DNA of 64,000 nt from JAEUOS01 sp040382235 (GTDB taxonomy: Bacteria; Pseudomonadota; Gammaproteobacteria; Burkholderiales; JAEUOS01), in NCBI GenBank assembly GCA_040382235.1, contig JBEIFV010000006.1:1-64000 (forward strand). The letters run 5' to 3'. The notes beneath the pieces are model-generated. The model made no database searches. It saw only the letters and a program-made list of their open reading frames with translations, and was not told the origin of the DNA. Position 1 is the stretch's first letter. Each line of letters starts with the position of its first letter. The translations under genes were made by a program, and so were the position numbers. Positions 35,353 to 44,578 of this stretch are shown piece by piece.

Positions 35353-36396
35353 TTACGCCGGTGTCAGCGCGACTTTCGCACGGGCCTGATCAGCCGCCCG
35401 CTTCTCCAGCATGCGCCGTACCCGCGCCAGCCCCATGTCGTGCTCATAGAGAAACTCCTGGTCACGCGCATTGGGCGGCATGCTTTCCAGCACCAGGCGG
35501 TCCTGCTCCAGCACATCCCAATGCAGGCCTTCGAGCCGGTTGCGGTAGAGAAAGCGCCATACGTTGCACTGCCAGCCGCGCACCTTGCGCGTGCGCCAGA
35601 AATACACCTGACAATGATCGGCGTCGACCGGAGTGGCGAAACCGATGATGCCGAAGCTGCCGCCGGGCCCGTATTTCTTCTGGTACGGAATGGTCAGGCG
35701 CAGCCACATGCAGCCGGTGTCCCCCAGTTCAACCCAGTCGAAATTGACATCGCGCTGGCCGACCTTTTCGAACACCAGTCCGACCGGCGTCTTGCGCACC
35801 TTCATTTCGGAACGCTTGTCGCCATCGGCCATCGAGTGCGAGGCCGCGTGCAGGTAGGCGCCATGCATCGGGTCCATCACGTTGTCGATCGCGTAGCGGT
35901 AGCTGGTGTTCCAGTTCGACATGCAGAGAAAATGCGAATACTCGTCCGATACCAGTTCCTCGGGCAGATCCAGCGGCGGTGCCGCCGCGGCTGGATCGAT
36001 GCCGAACCACAGGAACACCGCGCCCGCGCGCTCTTCCACCGGATAGCTCTTGACGCAGGTCTTGCCCTCGAGCGGGCAATTCGCCGAGGCCGGCACTTCC
36101 TTGACCGTGCCGCTGCCGTCGATCTGGATGCCGTGATACCAGCAGGCCACGCGCTCGCCCAGGTTCCAGCCCAGCGACAGGCGCGCGCCGCGATGCGGGC
36201 AACGATCCTCCAGCGCGTGTACCTGGCCGGCACCGTCGCGCCACAGCACGATCGATTCGCCCAGGCGGGTGATGCCGACCGGCGCATTGCGTACTTGCCA
36301 CGAGGGTGCCACCGGGTACCACAGGTCACGAATGCCGGTGGAGAGGATGTGGTCTGCAGTCCTTGCGACCGGGTCCTGTTGCATTGTGGTTTGCAT
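35353..36396 (-). CDS. Rieske non-heme iron oxygenase, alpha subunit
   Basis: A 347-aa oxygenase of the phthalate/vanillate O-demethylase type. The Rieske cluster is C66, H68, C85, H88 (CPHRGARL...CWYHG). The catalytic iron site is D175-x2-H178-x4-H183 in NVMDPMHGAYLH. GGAGA precedes the ATG at 36396. No beta subunit is nearby, fitting the alpha-only group. Electrons should come from the ferredoxin and reductase encoded upstream. Substrates of this group are often aromatic acids or methoxy/heterocyclic compounds. Confidence 0.93.
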   Translation of the reverse strand: MQTTMQQDPVARTADHILSTGIRDLWYPVAPSWQVRNAPVGITRLGESIVLWRDGAGQVHALEDRCPHRGARLSLGWNLGERVACWYHGIQIDGSGTVKEVPASANCPLEGKTCVKSYPVEERAGAVFLWFGIDPAAAAPPLDLPEELVSDEYSHFLCMSNWNTSYRYAIDNVMDPMHGAYLHAASHSMADGDKRSEMKVRKTPVGLVFEKVGQRDVNFDWVELGDTGCMWLRLTIPYQKKYGPGGSFGIIGFATPVDADHCQVYFWRTRKVRGWQCNVWRFLYRNRLEGLHWDVLEQDRLVLESMPPNARDQEFLYEHDMGLARVRRMLEKRAADQARAKVALTPA

Positions 36397-36415
36397 GTTG
36401 ATTCTCCGCTTTCTG

Positions 36416-36712
36416 TCAGGCGCCCAGGCGGGCCATCTCGGCCTCGAATGAAGCTGCAGTCCATTGCCCGCCTTCGGCGGTGCGAAACGCTTGCGCGTTG
36501 AGGCCGGCCACCACTTGATCAATGGTGACCGCGCCATCGGCAAATACCCGTTCGAGCACATCGCCAAGTGCATTCTCGTAGGCGCTGGGCTCGGCCGCGC
36601 GGTTTTGCCAGATGATGTTGGGCTGTTGACCGGGCATTTCGATCCGCCCCTTGCCGGCCACGTTGTTGGGTTGCGCGGCTAGCCACGGTTTGAGGTGGGG
36701 GTTGAAGTTCAT
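36416..36712 (-). CDS. 98-aa protein of unknown function between Rieske oxygenase and ferredoxin
   Basis: The protein starts MNFNPHLKPWLAAQPNNVAG, continues IIWQNRAAEPSAYENALGDV and ends FRTAEGGQWTAASFEAEMAR. The C-terminal half looks like a helix-turn-helix of the recombinase-like kind (DQVVAGLNAQAFRTAEGGQW). It has its own GGAG site and sits between two electron-transfer partners, so it is probably a dedicated accessory protein. I do not recognise a catalytic motif. A small assembly factor, sensor or regulatory subunit are all possible. Confidence 0.75.
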   Translation of the reverse strand: MNFNPHLKPWLAAQPNNVAGKGRIEMPGQQPNIIWQNRAAEPSAYENALGDVLERVFADGAVTIDQVVAGLNAQAFRTAEGGQWTAASFEAEMARLGA

Positions 36713-36727
36713 GTTGCAGCTCCTGGT

Positions 36728-37045
36728 TCAAGCCAATGTGATCCGAATCTGAATTTCCTCACCGACCACGCGCACCGGAAAGGTCTTCAGGTCGCGGCAA
36801 GGTTCGCCGCGCAGGTGTTTGCCGCTCGTCACATCGAACACCGCGTTGTGCAGCGGGCATTCGACTTCGCAGCTCTCCACAAAGCCCTGGGTGAGCAGGG
36901 CGGCCGCATGCGGGCAGATATCTTCGGCGGCATGCAGGGTCCCGTCGACATCGTAGATGCCGACCTTCTGCGTGCCCACGGTCACGCCCAGCGGCGCATC
37001 GGGTTCGACTTGGCTGCGTTGCCCGACAGTGGTCCAATCGCTCAT
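36728..37045 (-). CDS. Rieske-type [2Fe-2S] ferredoxin
   Basis: A 105-aa soluble ferredoxin: C44-P-H46 (EDICPHAAA) and C63-P-L-H66 (ECPLHNAVFDVTSGK), the biphenyl-dioxygenase-type ferredoxin pattern. It should carry electrons from the reductase at 37065-38300 to the oxygenase at 35353-36396. Confidence 0.95.
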   Translation of the reverse strand: MSDWTTVGQRSQVEPDAPLGVTVGTQKVGIYDVDGTLHAAEDICPHAAALLTQGFVESCEVECPLHNAVFDVTSGKHLRGEPCRDLKTFPVRVVGEEIQIRITLA

Positions 37046-37064
37046 GAATTCTCCTTGTCAATGA

Positions 37065-38300
37065 TCAGCCGGCAGCCTGCACCGGCAACTTGTTGAGATC
37101 GGCGGCGGGGTCGACCAGCGCAGCGAGCGCCGGATAGCTGTCCTGCGCGATCCAGCGGCGCACCACCCGTATATCGCGCCCGGCATTGACGGCGGCGACT
37201 GCGCGCACCCGGGGGCCGTCGCAGAAAAAGAACAGGCGCGAGCGCTTGGCCGGTACCTGCCGTTCGATCACCTGCATCGAATCGTCCGGCAAGCCCAGCA
37301 GCTGCAGATTGTCGTCATATTGATCGGACCAGAACCACGGCGGCCCGTCCGCTTCTGTATCGTGGGCGATGCCAAGAGCAGTCTTGGCCGCGGCCACCGC
37401 CTGGCGCTGCGCGTTTTCCCAGGATTCGATGCGCAGGCGCGTGCCGCCTGCGCGCTCCGCGTTGGCGACATCGCCGACCGCGAAGATCGCAGCGTCGGCA
37501 GTGCGCCCGCGGGCGTCGGTCAACACGCCATTGCCGACCGCCAGACCCGCTGCGGCCGCCAGTTCGTCGGCGGCGATCAAGCCGATGCCGACCACCAGCA
37601 GGTCGCCGGTGAGCTCTGCGCCGCTGGCCAGTGTCAGCTTGGCACCGTTGTCGCCAGGCGTCACTTCACGCACCGCGTCGCCCAGCAAAACCTTGACGCC
37701 GCGCGCCCTATGGCTCTCAAGCAAGTGCGCCGAAACGCAGGCCGGCACGGTGCGCATGCACAGGCGTGGCGCGGCTTCGATCACCGTCACCTCGCGCTCC
37801 AGCATGCGGGCGGAAGCAGCCACTTCAAGCCCGATCCAGCCGCCACCCAGCACCAGCACATGGCGCGCCGCGCCGATCGCGCGCTTCAGTTCGAGCGCAT
37901 CCTCGTAGGTGCGCAAGGTCATTACACGAGGATGCGGATCCAGCCCCGGCAAGGTGCGCGCGCGACCACCGTTGGCGAGAAACAGCGCGTCATAGGCAAC
38001 ATTCTCGCCGCCGGCGGTGCGCACCGTGCGCGCCGCGCGATCAATCGCCACCACGCGCTGGCCCGGCCGCCAGTCGATCGCCAGCTCGCTCCACTTCGGC
38101 TCCGGCAGCAGCACCAGTCGCTCAAAGCCCTGGTTTTCCTTCAGCACCGCCTTCGATAGCGGCGGTCGCTCGTAGGGCACATGCGCTTCGTCGCCGAACC
38201 AGACGATGCGGCCGGCAAAGCCGTTCTCGCGCAGCGTCAGCGCAAGCCAGCGGCCGGCCTGGCCGGCGCCGACGATGACAAAGCTGCGGGACTCGGACAT
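37065..38300 (-). CDS. FAD-dependent ferredoxin reductase
   Basis: A 411-aa two-dinucleotide-domain reductase of the BphA4/putidaredoxin reductase type: the FAD motif VIVGAGQAGRWLAL at the N-terminus, VPYERPPLSK, NAD motif VLVLGGGWIGLEVAASAR, and the second FAD motif ADAAIFAVGDVANAE. C-terminal ferredoxin-reductase domain present (SDQYDDNLQLLGLP). Cytosolic, supplies electrons from NADH to the Rieske ferredoxin. Confidence 0.94.
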   Translation of the reverse strand: MSESRSFVIVGAGQAGRWLALTLRENGFAGRIVWFGDEAHVPYERPPLSKAVLKENQGFERLVLLPEPKWSELAIDWRPGQRVVAIDRAARTVRTAGGENVAYDALFLANGGRARTLPGLDPHPRVMTLRTYEDALELKRAIGAARHVLVLGGGWIGLEVAASARMLEREVTVIEAAPRLCMRTVPACVSAHLLESHRARGVKVLLGDAVREVTPGDNGAKLTLASGAELTGDLLVVGIGLIAADELAAAAGLAVGNGVLTDARGRTADAAIFAVGDVANAERAGGTRLRIESWENAQRQAVAAAKTALGIAHDTEADGPPWFWSDQYDDNLQLLGLPDDSMQVIERQVPAKRSRLFFFCDGPRVRAVAAVNAGRDIRVVRRWIAQDSYPALAALVDPAADLNKLPVQAAG

Positions 38301-38337
38301 GGGCGGGAGGATTTCCTTGTGATCCGGGCTGCGCGAA

Positions 38338-39333
38338 TCAGTCGGCGGTGATCTTGAGGTCGCGCGCGATACGACCGTAGCGCAAGTCGTCCTGGCGCAT
38401 CAGCTCGGCCAGCTCCTGTGCGCTGCCGCCGCGCAGCTCCAGCCCGGCGTCGGTCAAGCGCTTGCGTACGTCGGGCTGGCGTACCGCCTCATTGAAAGCC
38501 TCGTTCAAGGCGGCGATGGTCGCCGCAGGCGTTGCCGCGGCCGTGAACACGCCGTACCAGGCATTGACTTCCACCCCCTTGACGCCGCGCTCGGTGAGCG
38601 TGGGCACATTGGGCAGCAGCGGCGTGCGCGCGCGTTCGGCTACCGCAATTGCCAGCAGGCGGCCGGATTCAAGATGCTGGGCGGCGCCGCCCAGGGCCAC
38701 GAACAAGAGCTTGACCTCGCCACCGATGGTCGCGGTGACCGAAGGCGCCACGCCGCGATACGGCACATGCGTCATCTTGAGGCCGGCGGCGCTGGCGAAC
38801 ATTTCGCCGGCGAAGTGCATCGGCGAGCCGTTGCCGGCGCTGCCAAAGGCCAGCTCGGGTTTGGCTTTGGCAAGCGCGATCAACTGCTCGACCGTGGTGG
38901 CGCCCAGGGTCGGGTTGGCGACGATCAGCATCGGCGTGGTGGCCACCGCGATGATCGGCGCCAGATCCTTTTGCACCTCGATGCCGCCACCGGACCCCTT
39001 GGGCAACACGTGCGGCGAGATGGCAAGCGTATTGGGCGCCAGCAGCAGGATGCTGCCATCGGGCGCCGCCTTGGCCACCGCGCCGGCACCCAGCAGCCCA
39101 CCGACGCCAGGACGATTCTCGACCACCACCGGGCGTGACAAGCGCACTGCCAGTTTTTCGCCCAGCACGCGCGCGGCGAGATCCGGGCCGGCACCGGCGG
39201 GGAAGGGCACCACGATGGTCAGTTGCTTGGCCACGGGCTGCGCTTGCGCGGCGCCATGCGGGAGCATGCAAGCGACCATGGCCAGCACTGCGGCCAGGCG
39301 GCGGCGCAGTAAGGTTTGACGGTTTGTGATCAT
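38338..39333 (-). CDS. Bug/TctC-family periplasmic solute-binding protein
   Basis: A 331-aa secreted protein. The signal peptide (RRRLAAVLAMVACMLPHGAAQAQ) is followed by LTIVVPFPAGAGPDLAARVL, VVVENRPGVGGLLGAGAVAK, and MTHVPYRGVAPSVTATIGGE, the Bug-family loops that bind a carboxylate through water-mediated contacts. No TctA/TctB genes nearby. Placed between the ferredoxin reductase and a ring-cleavage-type dioxygenase, so it likely captures the substrate of this operon or acts as a sensor. Confidence 0.92.
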   Translation of the reverse strand: MITNRQTLLRRRLAAVLAMVACMLPHGAAQAQPVAKQLTIVVPFPAGAGPDLAARVLGEKLAVRLSRPVVVENRPGVGGLLGAGAVAKAAPDGSILLLAPNTLAISPHVLPKGSGGGIEVQKDLAPIIAVATTPMLIVANPTLGATTVEQLIALAKAKPELAFGSAGNGSPMHFAGEMFASAAGLKMTHVPYRGVAPSVTATIGGEVKLLFVALGGAAQHLESGRLLAIAVAERARTPLLPNVPTLTERGVKGVEVNAWYGVFTAAATPAATIAALNEAFNEAVRQPDVRKRLTDAGLELRGGSAQELAELMRQDDLRYGRIARDLKITAD

Positions 39334-39357
39334 GACGCTGGTATCCGGTATTTGGGC

Positions 39358-40314
39358 TTAGTGAGGTTTGTCGGTCAGGAACTTGCCGTCGTTCTGACGG
39401 CCCTTCTGACGCCGCGTGTGGCCGTCGATGCCGCCATCGACCGCCCACTCGGCGAACATGGTCGGCCCGGGTTCGAAATCGCGCGGCAACCACGCCTCGG
39501 TGAGTTCGTCTTCATCGGCGTAGTACTCGATGAGCCCGCCGGCGGGATTGCGAAAGTACCAGAAATAGGCCGACGAAATCGGGTGCCGCCCGGGGCCCAG
39601 CTGGGTATCCCAGCCGCAGCGGCTGACCGCAAGCCCGCCGCCGAACACCTCGTGAATATCGCGCACCGTGAAGGCGACATGATTCAGGCCGCGCTTGCCG
39701 TCGGGGGTTGAGAGCAGGAACAAGTCGTGATGCCCGCCGCGCGGCGCGCAGCGCATGAAGGCACCGCGCCCAGGGTAACGATCGGATGCCACAAAGCCCA
39801 ACTCGGCATAAAAAGCCTCGGTGGCGGCCAGGTCCGGCACGAAGAACACTACATGCCCCACCTCGATCGGGGTGGCACGCTCATAGACTGTGCCGCGCTC
39901 GTCCACTCGCGCTCGCTGGTCCCAGGTGTTGGCCGGCGTGCCGCGTACCTGCACGGCACGCTTCACGCTGACCTGGAAGCGCACCGCGAAGCCGTTGGGA
40001 TCGGTGCAGCCGATCCGGCTGCCGCTGTCGATGAATCCGGGCTTGTTGCGCAACCGTTCACGCATCGCCGAAAGGCTGGCCGCGTCGCTGACGCCCCACA
40101 CCACTTCACGCAGGGTGGGGCCGTCTTCGATCGCCGCCGGCAGCGAGGCGTGCGCCGGGTCGGCCACCAGCACGCGGCAGCCGTTCAGCGATTCGAACAC
40201 CAGGCGCCGGTCGGCATCCTCCACCAGTTTCAAACCCCAGTCGGCGAAAAAGCGCCGGCAGGTGTCGAGATCGGCCGCGCCGTAGGTGATTTCATCGATA
40301 CCGAGAATGCTCAT
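39358..40314 (-). CDS. VOC-family extradiol-type dioxygenase
   Basis: A 318-aa two-domain VOC protein. In the C-terminal domain the metal triad H154 (VGHVVFFVPD), H212 (LNHVAFTVRD) and E263 (GGLIEYYAD) matches the Fe(II) ligands of type I extradiol catechol dioxygenases. The N-terminal domain is degenerate, as usual. The ATG at 40314 begins the domain. Next to a Rieske system, it would cleave the ring of a dihydroxylated product; the exact substrate is open. The C-terminal tail is basic (RRQKGRQNDGKFLTDKPH). Confidence 0.87.
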   Translation of the reverse strand: MSILGIDEITYGAADLDTCRRFFADWGLKLVEDADRRLVFESLNGCRVLVADPAHASLPAAIEDGPTLREVVWGVSDAASLSAMRERLRNKPGFIDSGSRIGCTDPNGFAVRFQVSVKRAVQVRGTPANTWDQRARVDERGTVYERATPIEVGHVVFFVPDLAATEAFYAELGFVASDRYPGRGAFMRCAPRGGHHDLFLLSTPDGKRGLNHVAFTVRDIHEVFGGGLAVSRCGWDTQLGPGRHPISSAYFWYFRNPAGGLIEYYADEDELTEAWLPRDFEPGPTMFAEWAVDGGIDGHTRRQKGRQNDGKFLTDKPH

Positions 40315-40333
40315 GACCGCTCCGCCTGAAGTT

Positions 40334-41320
40334 CTATTCCGCCTTGATGCCGAATTCCTTGACCAGCCGACCGAAACGCTCGTCATCGGCCGCGATCTGC
40401 TTGACCAGCACCGATGGGTCGCCACCGATCGGTTCGATGCCGAGCGTGGCCATGCGGGTCATCACATCGGGCATTTTCAGGACTTCGTTCATGTGCGCGT
40501 TGATCGAGCGCACGATCTCGGGCGGCATGCCGCGGGGCCCAAGCAGGCCCATCCAGGCGCTGATGTCCAGGTCCTTGTAACCCAGTTCAATCAGGGTCGG
40601 CACCGTCGGCATCAGTTTGGTACGCGTAAGCTCGGCCACCGCCAGCGGGATCAGCTTGCCGGAGGTTACGTACTGGCCCACCGCGCCCGGGGTGATCCAA
40701 CCCACCGTGACGTGGCCGCCCAGGGTATCGGTCACCACCGGCGCCACGCCCTTGTACGGCACATGGTTGATCTTGATGCCGGCGGCCTTGTTGAGCATCT
40801 CGCCGGCGATATGCATCGGCGAACCGGAGCCGGGACTGCCGTAGGAGTAGGCCTTGCCTGCCTTGGCGTCCGCGATCAACTGCCTGGCATCCTTGACCCC
40901 GACGCTGGGGGCGGCTACGAGCAGGAGCGGAATGTTGCCGCTCTTGATGATCGGCGTGAAATCCTTGACCACATCATGGGCGATGCCGGGCCCGGCCTTG
41001 AGCACATGCTGGGCGATCGGGAAGGTGCTTGGCGTGAACAGCAGCGTATAGCCGTCGGCCGGCGCCTTGGCCACCGATGCGTTGCCTATCATGCCGCTGG
41101 CGCCGGGACGATTGTCGATGATCACCTGCTGACCGATGCGTGCGGCGAGTTTCTCGCCATAGGCGCGTGCAATGGCATCGGTATCGCCGCCGGCCGGATA
41201 GGACACCACGATGGTGACCGGCTTGGCGGTGGGCCAGGCCTGCGCGGCAACGGGGCCTGCGGCCAACACGGCAAGCGCGGTGGCGGTCAGGGATAGTGCG
41301 TGAGAAAAAGCATGCTTCAT
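40334..41320 (-). CDS. Bug/TctC-family periplasmic solute-binding protein
   Basis: A 328-aa secreted protein: signal peptide MKHAFSHALSLTATALAVLA ending near AAQAWP, then VTIVVSYPAGGDTDAIARAY, VIIDNRPGASGMIGNASVAK and INHVPYKGVAPVVTDTLGGH. Second Bug gene of the same operon, in line with the preceding dioxygenase, suggesting uptake or sensing of more than one related compound. Confidence 0.92.
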   Translation of the reverse strand: MKHAFSHALSLTATALAVLAAGPVAAQAWPTAKPVTIVVSYPAGGDTDAIARAYGEKLAARIGQQVIIDNRPGASGMIGNASVAKAPADGYTLLFTPSTFPIAQHVLKAGPGIAHDVVKDFTPIIKSGNIPLLLVAAPSVGVKDARQLIADAKAGKAYSYGSPGSGSPMHIAGEMLNKAAGIKINHVPYKGVAPVVTDTLGGHVTVGWITPGAVGQYVTSGKLIPLAVAELTRTKLMPTVPTLIELGYKDLDISAWMGLLGPRGMPPEIVRSINAHMNEVLKMPDVMTRMATLGIEPIGGDPSVLVKQIAADDERFGRLVKEFGIKAE

Positions 41321-41381
41321 GGTTTGGTGCTCCTGGCGGTTGGGATCAGCTGCGAAATGTCGAGGCGGTGCGTTTGCGGTG

Positions 41382-42878
41382 TCAGGCGGACCAGGGCAAG
41401 GGTGCAACATTCATGCCCCAGTAAAGACTTTTTTGCTCCATGTATTCAAGAATGCCCAGGCGGCCCTTCTCGCGGCCGATGCCGCTGTCGCGCCAGCCGC
41501 CAAACGGCGTGGCGATCGAGAATTGCTTGTAGGTGTTGATCCACACGGTGCCGGCCTGCACCGCGCGGCCGATGCGCCAGGCGCGCTTGTAGTCGCGGCT
41601 CCAGATGCCGGCGGCCAGGGCGTAGACGCTGTCGTTGGCCTGCGCCAGCAGGTCGTCTTCATCGTCGAAGGGCAGGGCCACCAGCACCGGGCCGAAAATC
41701 TCCTCGCGGCAAATCGGGCTGTCGTTGGCAAGGCCTTCGATGATGGTGGGCTGGTAGTAGCAGCCGGCCTCGCGTCCCTCGCCTCGCGGCCGCGCGCCGC
41801 CGGTGAAGAGGCGCCCGCCATCGGCCAGGCCGCGCGCCACATAGCGCTCGACACTGTCGCGGTGCGCGGTGCTCACCAGCGGCCCCATTTGCGTGCGCTC
41901 CGAGGCCGGGTCGCCCACCCGCAGCGCTTCCGCGCCGCGCACCAGGCGCAGCATGAATTCGGCATACAAGCCGCGCTGCACGAACAGGCGCGAGCCGGCG
42001 ATGCACGATTCGCCCGAGGAACTGAAGATGCCGAACAAAACGCCGGCCACCGCATGGTCGAGATCGCAGTCGTCGAACACCATGGTGGGCGACTTGCCGC
42101 CCAGTTCGAGTGACACCGGCATCATCTTGTCGGCCGCCACACGGGCGATGCCGCGGCCGGTGGCGGTGCCGCCGGTGAACGAGACACGCCGCACCAGTGG
42201 ATGCCTGACCAGCGCATCGCCCACCACCGAGCCCTTGCCCGGCAGCACGCTGATGATGCCGGGCGGCACGCCGGCGGCCTCGCAGATGCGTGCCAGTTCG
42301 AGCGCCATCAGCGGCGTGATCTCGGCCGGCTTGACCACCACCGCGTTGCCGGCGGCCAGCGCCGGCGCCATTTTCTGCGCTTCGCTGGCGATCGGCGAAT
42401 TCCACGGCGTGATGGCGGCCACCACGCCCATCGGTTCATGCAGGCTCATGGTGAGCTGGTCGCCGCGCATCGGCGTCAACTGGTCTTCGAGGGTCTCGCA
42501 GGCGGCGCCGAAAAACTGGAAGGTGCCGGCGGCACTGTCGACCAGGGCACGCGTCTCGTTGATCGGCTTGCCGTTGTCGCGCCGCTGCCACTGCGCCAAT
42601 TCTTCGCGCCGCGCACGGATGCCTTCGGCCACCCGGTACAGCACCCGCGCGCGCTCGTGCGGTTTGCGGGCGGCCCAATCGGTGCGGCGGAACGCGTCAT
42701 TTGCTCGCTCGACTGCTTCGCTGGCGTCGGCGGCGCTGGCGGCATGCAACTCGGCACTGACGCTGCCGTCGGCCGGATAGATGCTGGCGTAGGCATGGCC
42801 GCGCCCGCGCCGCCATTCGCCGGCGACGCAGATCGGCAGGTCGGCAAGGGGCAGTTGTTGCTTGAGCGGGTCGTTCAT
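41382..42878 (-). CDS. NAD(P)-dependent aldehyde dehydrogenase
   Basis: A 498-aa enzyme of full family length. The catalytic residues are visible: N160 (ITPWNSP), E258 (SLELGGKSP) and C292 (SSSGESCIAGSR). Similar to the 2-hydroxymuconic semialdehyde / betaine-aldehyde type. It lies 1 bp from the ThDP enzyme stop and should oxidise the aldehyde that enzyme releases. Confidence 0.93.
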   Translation of the reverse strand: MNDPLKQQLPLADLPICVAGEWRRGRGHAYASIYPADGSVSAELHAASAADASEAVERANDAFRRTDWAARKPHERARVLYRVAEGIRARREELAQWQRRDNGKPINETRALVDSAAGTFQFFGAACETLEDQLTPMRGDQLTMSLHEPMGVVAAITPWNSPIASEAQKMAPALAAGNAVVVKPAEITPLMALELARICEAAGVPPGIISVLPGKGSVVGDALVRHPLVRRVSFTGGTATGRGIARVAADKMMPVSLELGGKSPTMVFDDCDLDHAVAGVLFGIFSSSGESCIAGSRLFVQRGLYAEFMLRLVRGAEALRVGDPASERTQMGPLVSTAHRDSVERYVARGLADGGRLFTGGARPRGEGREAGCYYQPTIIEGLANDSPICREEIFGPVLVALPFDDEDDLLAQANDSVYALAAGIWSRDYKRAWRIGRAVQAGTVWINTYKQFSIATPFGGWRDSGIGREKGRLGILEYMEQKSLYWGMNVAPLPWSA

Positions 42879-42879
42879 G

Positions 42880-44526
42880 TCACACCTTGACCGGCGGACC
42901 CGCAAACGCGGTCTTGAAGGCACCCACCGCCAGCATGTCGACCTCGAGCATCTTCGGGCCGGGAAAGCGCGCCAGTTCGGCCAGCATCGCGGGCGCCTCG
43001 GTCAGGCTCGTGATGCGCCGGTGTTCGAACTTGAGCGATTGCGCCAGCAAGGCATAGTCGGGTGTGTGCAGTTCGGCATAGACGCGGCGCCCGCCATACT
43101 GGGCATCCTGGATGTTCTTGATCACGCCGTAGCTCCGGTCGTTCATCAGGATCACGGTGAAGTCTGCGGCCTCCTGCACCGCGCAGGCCAGTTCGCCCAG
43201 GTTGAGTACGAAGCCGCCGTCACCGGCCAGGAGCAGGGTTTTGTGGCCACTGGCGTAGGCCGCCGCACCTGTTGCCGCGCCAATCGCCATCGCCAGGCCC
43301 AGGCCGATGCCGCCGCCCAGCGCATGCACTCCTGCACGGGGTTGGGCCAAGCGCAGTTCGCGGTTGCCCCATGTGCTGTTCGATACCGTCACATCGCGCA
43401 CCCAGTTGAATTGGCTGCCGGCGGCGGCCTGCACAGCGTCGACAAGCAGGGCATATGGTCCGAGGCCGTCGCGCAGGCTGGCGACTGCCTTGTCGTGGGC
43501 GCGACGCAGGTCGGCGGCGAAGCTGCCATCGACCTTCATCCGGCCCTCGAGCCTGTCGGCCAGCGCGTTCAATGCCAGGGTGGCATCGCCGCAGAGGAAC
43601 TGCGCATTCGGATAGCAACGGCCATTGGCGCCGGGATCGGCATCGATGCGGTAAAGGGGCTGCGGCAGCTTGAGCTGGTACTTCAAAGTCTCGTTGCCGC
43701 GCAGACGCGAACCCACCACCAGCAGGGCATCGCAGGTGGCGTAGAAGGCCTCGACTGGCGGCGCCACGTTGTAGGCGCCGAGCGATTGCGCGTGGGTCTC
43801 GGCGACGATGCCGCGCCCCTGGGTGCTGCTGACCACACCGAAGCCCATGGCGACCAGGCGCGCGACCGCCGGCCCGGCGCCACGCGCGCCGCCGCCGACC
43901 CACAACAACGGTCGCCGTGCCTGCGCCAGCGCATCGGCCAGGCGAGCCACGTCATTCGAAGCCGGCACGGCCGTAAGCGGAGCCAAGGGCTCAAGGTCGT
44001 CGGGCAGTTCGATCAATTCGGCCTGGATGTCGATCGGCACTTCCACGCTGACCGGCCCGCCAGGCGCGCTTTGCGCAACCCGCACCGCCTGCTTGAAGGT
44101 CGCAAGCGCGGTGTCGGCGCTGCGCACGCGCCAGGCCTGCTTGGACACCGCCTTAAGCATGGATAGCTGGTCGGGCGCCTCGTGGATGTAGGCCATGTCG
44201 CGATCGAGATAGGCCGCTTCAATTTGGCCGGTGATGTGCAACAGCGGGGTGCCGGCGGTGAGCGCCTCGACCATGCCGCCGGCGGCGTTGCCGGCTGCCG
44301 TACCGGTGCTGGTGATGCATACCCCCAGGGTGCCGGTGCTGCGCGCGCAGGCATCGGCCATGCTGGTGGCACCGGCCTCGCCGCGCGCGGAGACAAAGCG
44401 GATCGCGCCGCGCGCGGCCATGGCGTCCAGAATCGGCATGTTGTGGATGGAAATCACGCCATAGGCAGCCTTGACCCCGCAGCGTTCGAGGAAGGCGGCA
44501 ATCACATGGCCGACGGACACTTTCAT
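42880..44526 (-). CDS. ThDP-dependent decarboxylase (acetolactate synthase / benzoylformate decarboxylase-like)
   Basis: A 548-aa three-domain ThDP enzyme. The activating Glu is E50 (SARGEAGATSMADA), the central domain is FAD/NAD-like (ARRPLLWVGGGARG), and the ThDP motif is LLAGDGGFVLNLGELACAV followed by an ILMNDRSYG (GDG-x26-N). It likely decarboxylates a 2-oxoacid to an aldehyde, which the adjacent aldehyde dehydrogenase could oxidise. Acetolactate-type carboligation cannot be excluded. Confidence 0.9.
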   Translation of the reverse strand: MKVSVGHVIAAFLERCGVKAAYGVISIHNMPILDAMAARGAIRFVSARGEAGATSMADACARSTGTLGVCITSTGTAAGNAAGGMVEALTAGTPLLHITGQIEAAYLDRDMAYIHEAPDQLSMLKAVSKQAWRVRSADTALATFKQAVRVAQSAPGGPVSVEVPIDIQAELIELPDDLEPLAPLTAVPASNDVARLADALAQARRPLLWVGGGARGAGPAVARLVAMGFGVVSSTQGRGIVAETHAQSLGAYNVAPPVEAFYATCDALLVVGSRLRGNETLKYQLKLPQPLYRIDADPGANGRCYPNAQFLCGDATLALNALADRLEGRMKVDGSFAADLRRAHDKAVASLRDGLGPYALLVDAVQAAAGSQFNWVRDVTVSNSTWGNRELRLAQPRAGVHALGGGIGLGLAMAIGAATGAAAYASGHKTLLLAGDGGFVLNLGELACAVQEAADFTVILMNDRSYGVIKNIQDAQYGGRRVYAELHTPDYALLAQSLKFEHRRITSLTEAPAMLAELARFPGPKMLEVDMLAVGAFKTAFAGPPVKV

Positions 44527-44578
44527 GGGAGCTTTCTATGCGGATTGAACAATGTGGAGCCGATGCCGTGCGGGACTC

